DNA of 25,112 bases, from contig PWNO01000249.1 of the NCBI GenBank assembly GCA_003557765.1, forward strand, positions 1-25,112, given 5' to 3'. A program made the translations under genes and the position numbers. Below the pieces are notes generated by a model that saw nothing but the letters and a program-made list of their open reading frames with translations, searched no databases and was not told the DNA's origin. Of the stretch, positions 24,920 to 25,112 are shown one piece after another. Numbering within the stretch: position 1 is the first letter of the stretch; every line of letters starts with the position of its first letter. This stretch comes from Bacteroidales bacterium. GTDB lineage: Bacteria; Bacteroidota; Bacteroidia; Bacteroidales; UBA7960.

Positions 24920-25112
24920 AGCACAAAATCATTATCACATTATCACATTATCACATTAGCACATTAACACATTATCATTATCACATTATCACATTATCAC
25001 ATTATCACATTATCACATTATCACATTAACACATTATCATTATCACATTATCACATTATCACATTAACACATTAACACATTATCATTATCACATTATCAC
25101 ATTATCACATTA
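24920..25112 (+). repeat. Octamer array with higher-order structure (ATCACATT / AACACATT / ATCATT)
   Basis: Blocks of ATCACATT are interrupted by AACACATT and a 6-base ATCATT. Each of the three visible AACACATT runs is followed directly by one ATCATT (24974, 25036, 25082) and then by three to six ATCACATT units. The array continues past the window edge, so its length is unknown. Confidence 0.92.

Larger units (their letters stand above)
24715..25112. other. Gene-free, repeat-dominated end of the window
   Basis: These 398 bases hold the malic enzyme promoter (24738-24769), four reverse-orientation octamers (24772-24803), a palindromic element (24838-24880) and an octamer array that runs off the edge (24920-25112). 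No protein-coding frame is credible here. Confidence 0.7.

Noticed and set aside
24920..25112. CRISPR array at the window end
   Set aside because: The unit is 6-8 bases with no spacers; this is a short tandem repeat, not direct repeats separated by unique spacers.

Overview
The window is chromosomal DNA from a member of the Bacteroidota, most likely an uncultured Bacteroidales-like lineage. Three signs support this. Promoters have the phylum's own -33 TTTG / -7 TAnnTTTG form, for example upstream of rplM, the malic enzyme gene and the DAHP synthase gene. A 2394-residue SprA/Sov protein, the outer-membrane pore of the type IX secretion system (T9SS), lies directly behind ruvA. Gene forms are also typical of the phylum: a short ATP synthase epsilon subunit, a DAHP synthase-chorismate mutase fusion, and an RNase HI with a viroplasmin-like N-terminal domain. 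Almost all genes are housekeeping; no complete mobile element, phage or defence operon is visible.

Layout. 2-163: tail of an unknown membrane protein. 164-646: repeat-rich spacer with two promoters. 647-3321: translation operon rplM-rpsI-rpsB-tsf. 3299-4024: pyrH, inverted relative to the usual rpsB-tsf-pyrH-frr order and overlapping tsf tail to tail. 4025-4489: repeat-filled spacer. 4490-5053: frr, overlapping tail to tail with ribF (5040-6029, minus), whose FAD synthetase half looks degenerate. 6332-8102: atpD-atpC. 8144-9892: recJ, convergent with rnhA (9909-10541). 10542-10750: a spacer holding one sequence that resembles a CRISPR repeat. 10751-11452: an APS/PAPS reductase gene, divergent from aroF-CM (11781-12866). 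Then thiL (12965-14032) and an SDR epimerase gene (14171-15094). 15259-24714, minus strand: malic enzyme, ruvA and sprA. 24715-25112: a promoter, a palindromic element and a tandem array that runs off the window.

The most unusual signal lies between the genes. At least four kinds of degenerate short tandem arrays recur: a 7-mer (AGYARGN), two related 8-mers (GWCNAAAK and GTGNTAAT) and a 6-mer (YCTCAA). They occur in both orientations, often combined in a fixed order. They fill spacers between transcription units but not spacers inside the ribosomal, atp or ruvA-sprA operons. All three 7-mer arrays lie at the 3' end of a plus-strand gene and touch or supply its stop codon. Other arrays create false N-terminal extensions on four genes. 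A 43-bp palindromic element occurs three times, at the two ends of the window. I do not recognise these families as a described system. They are the best candidate here for something new, though they may simply be products of replication slippage.
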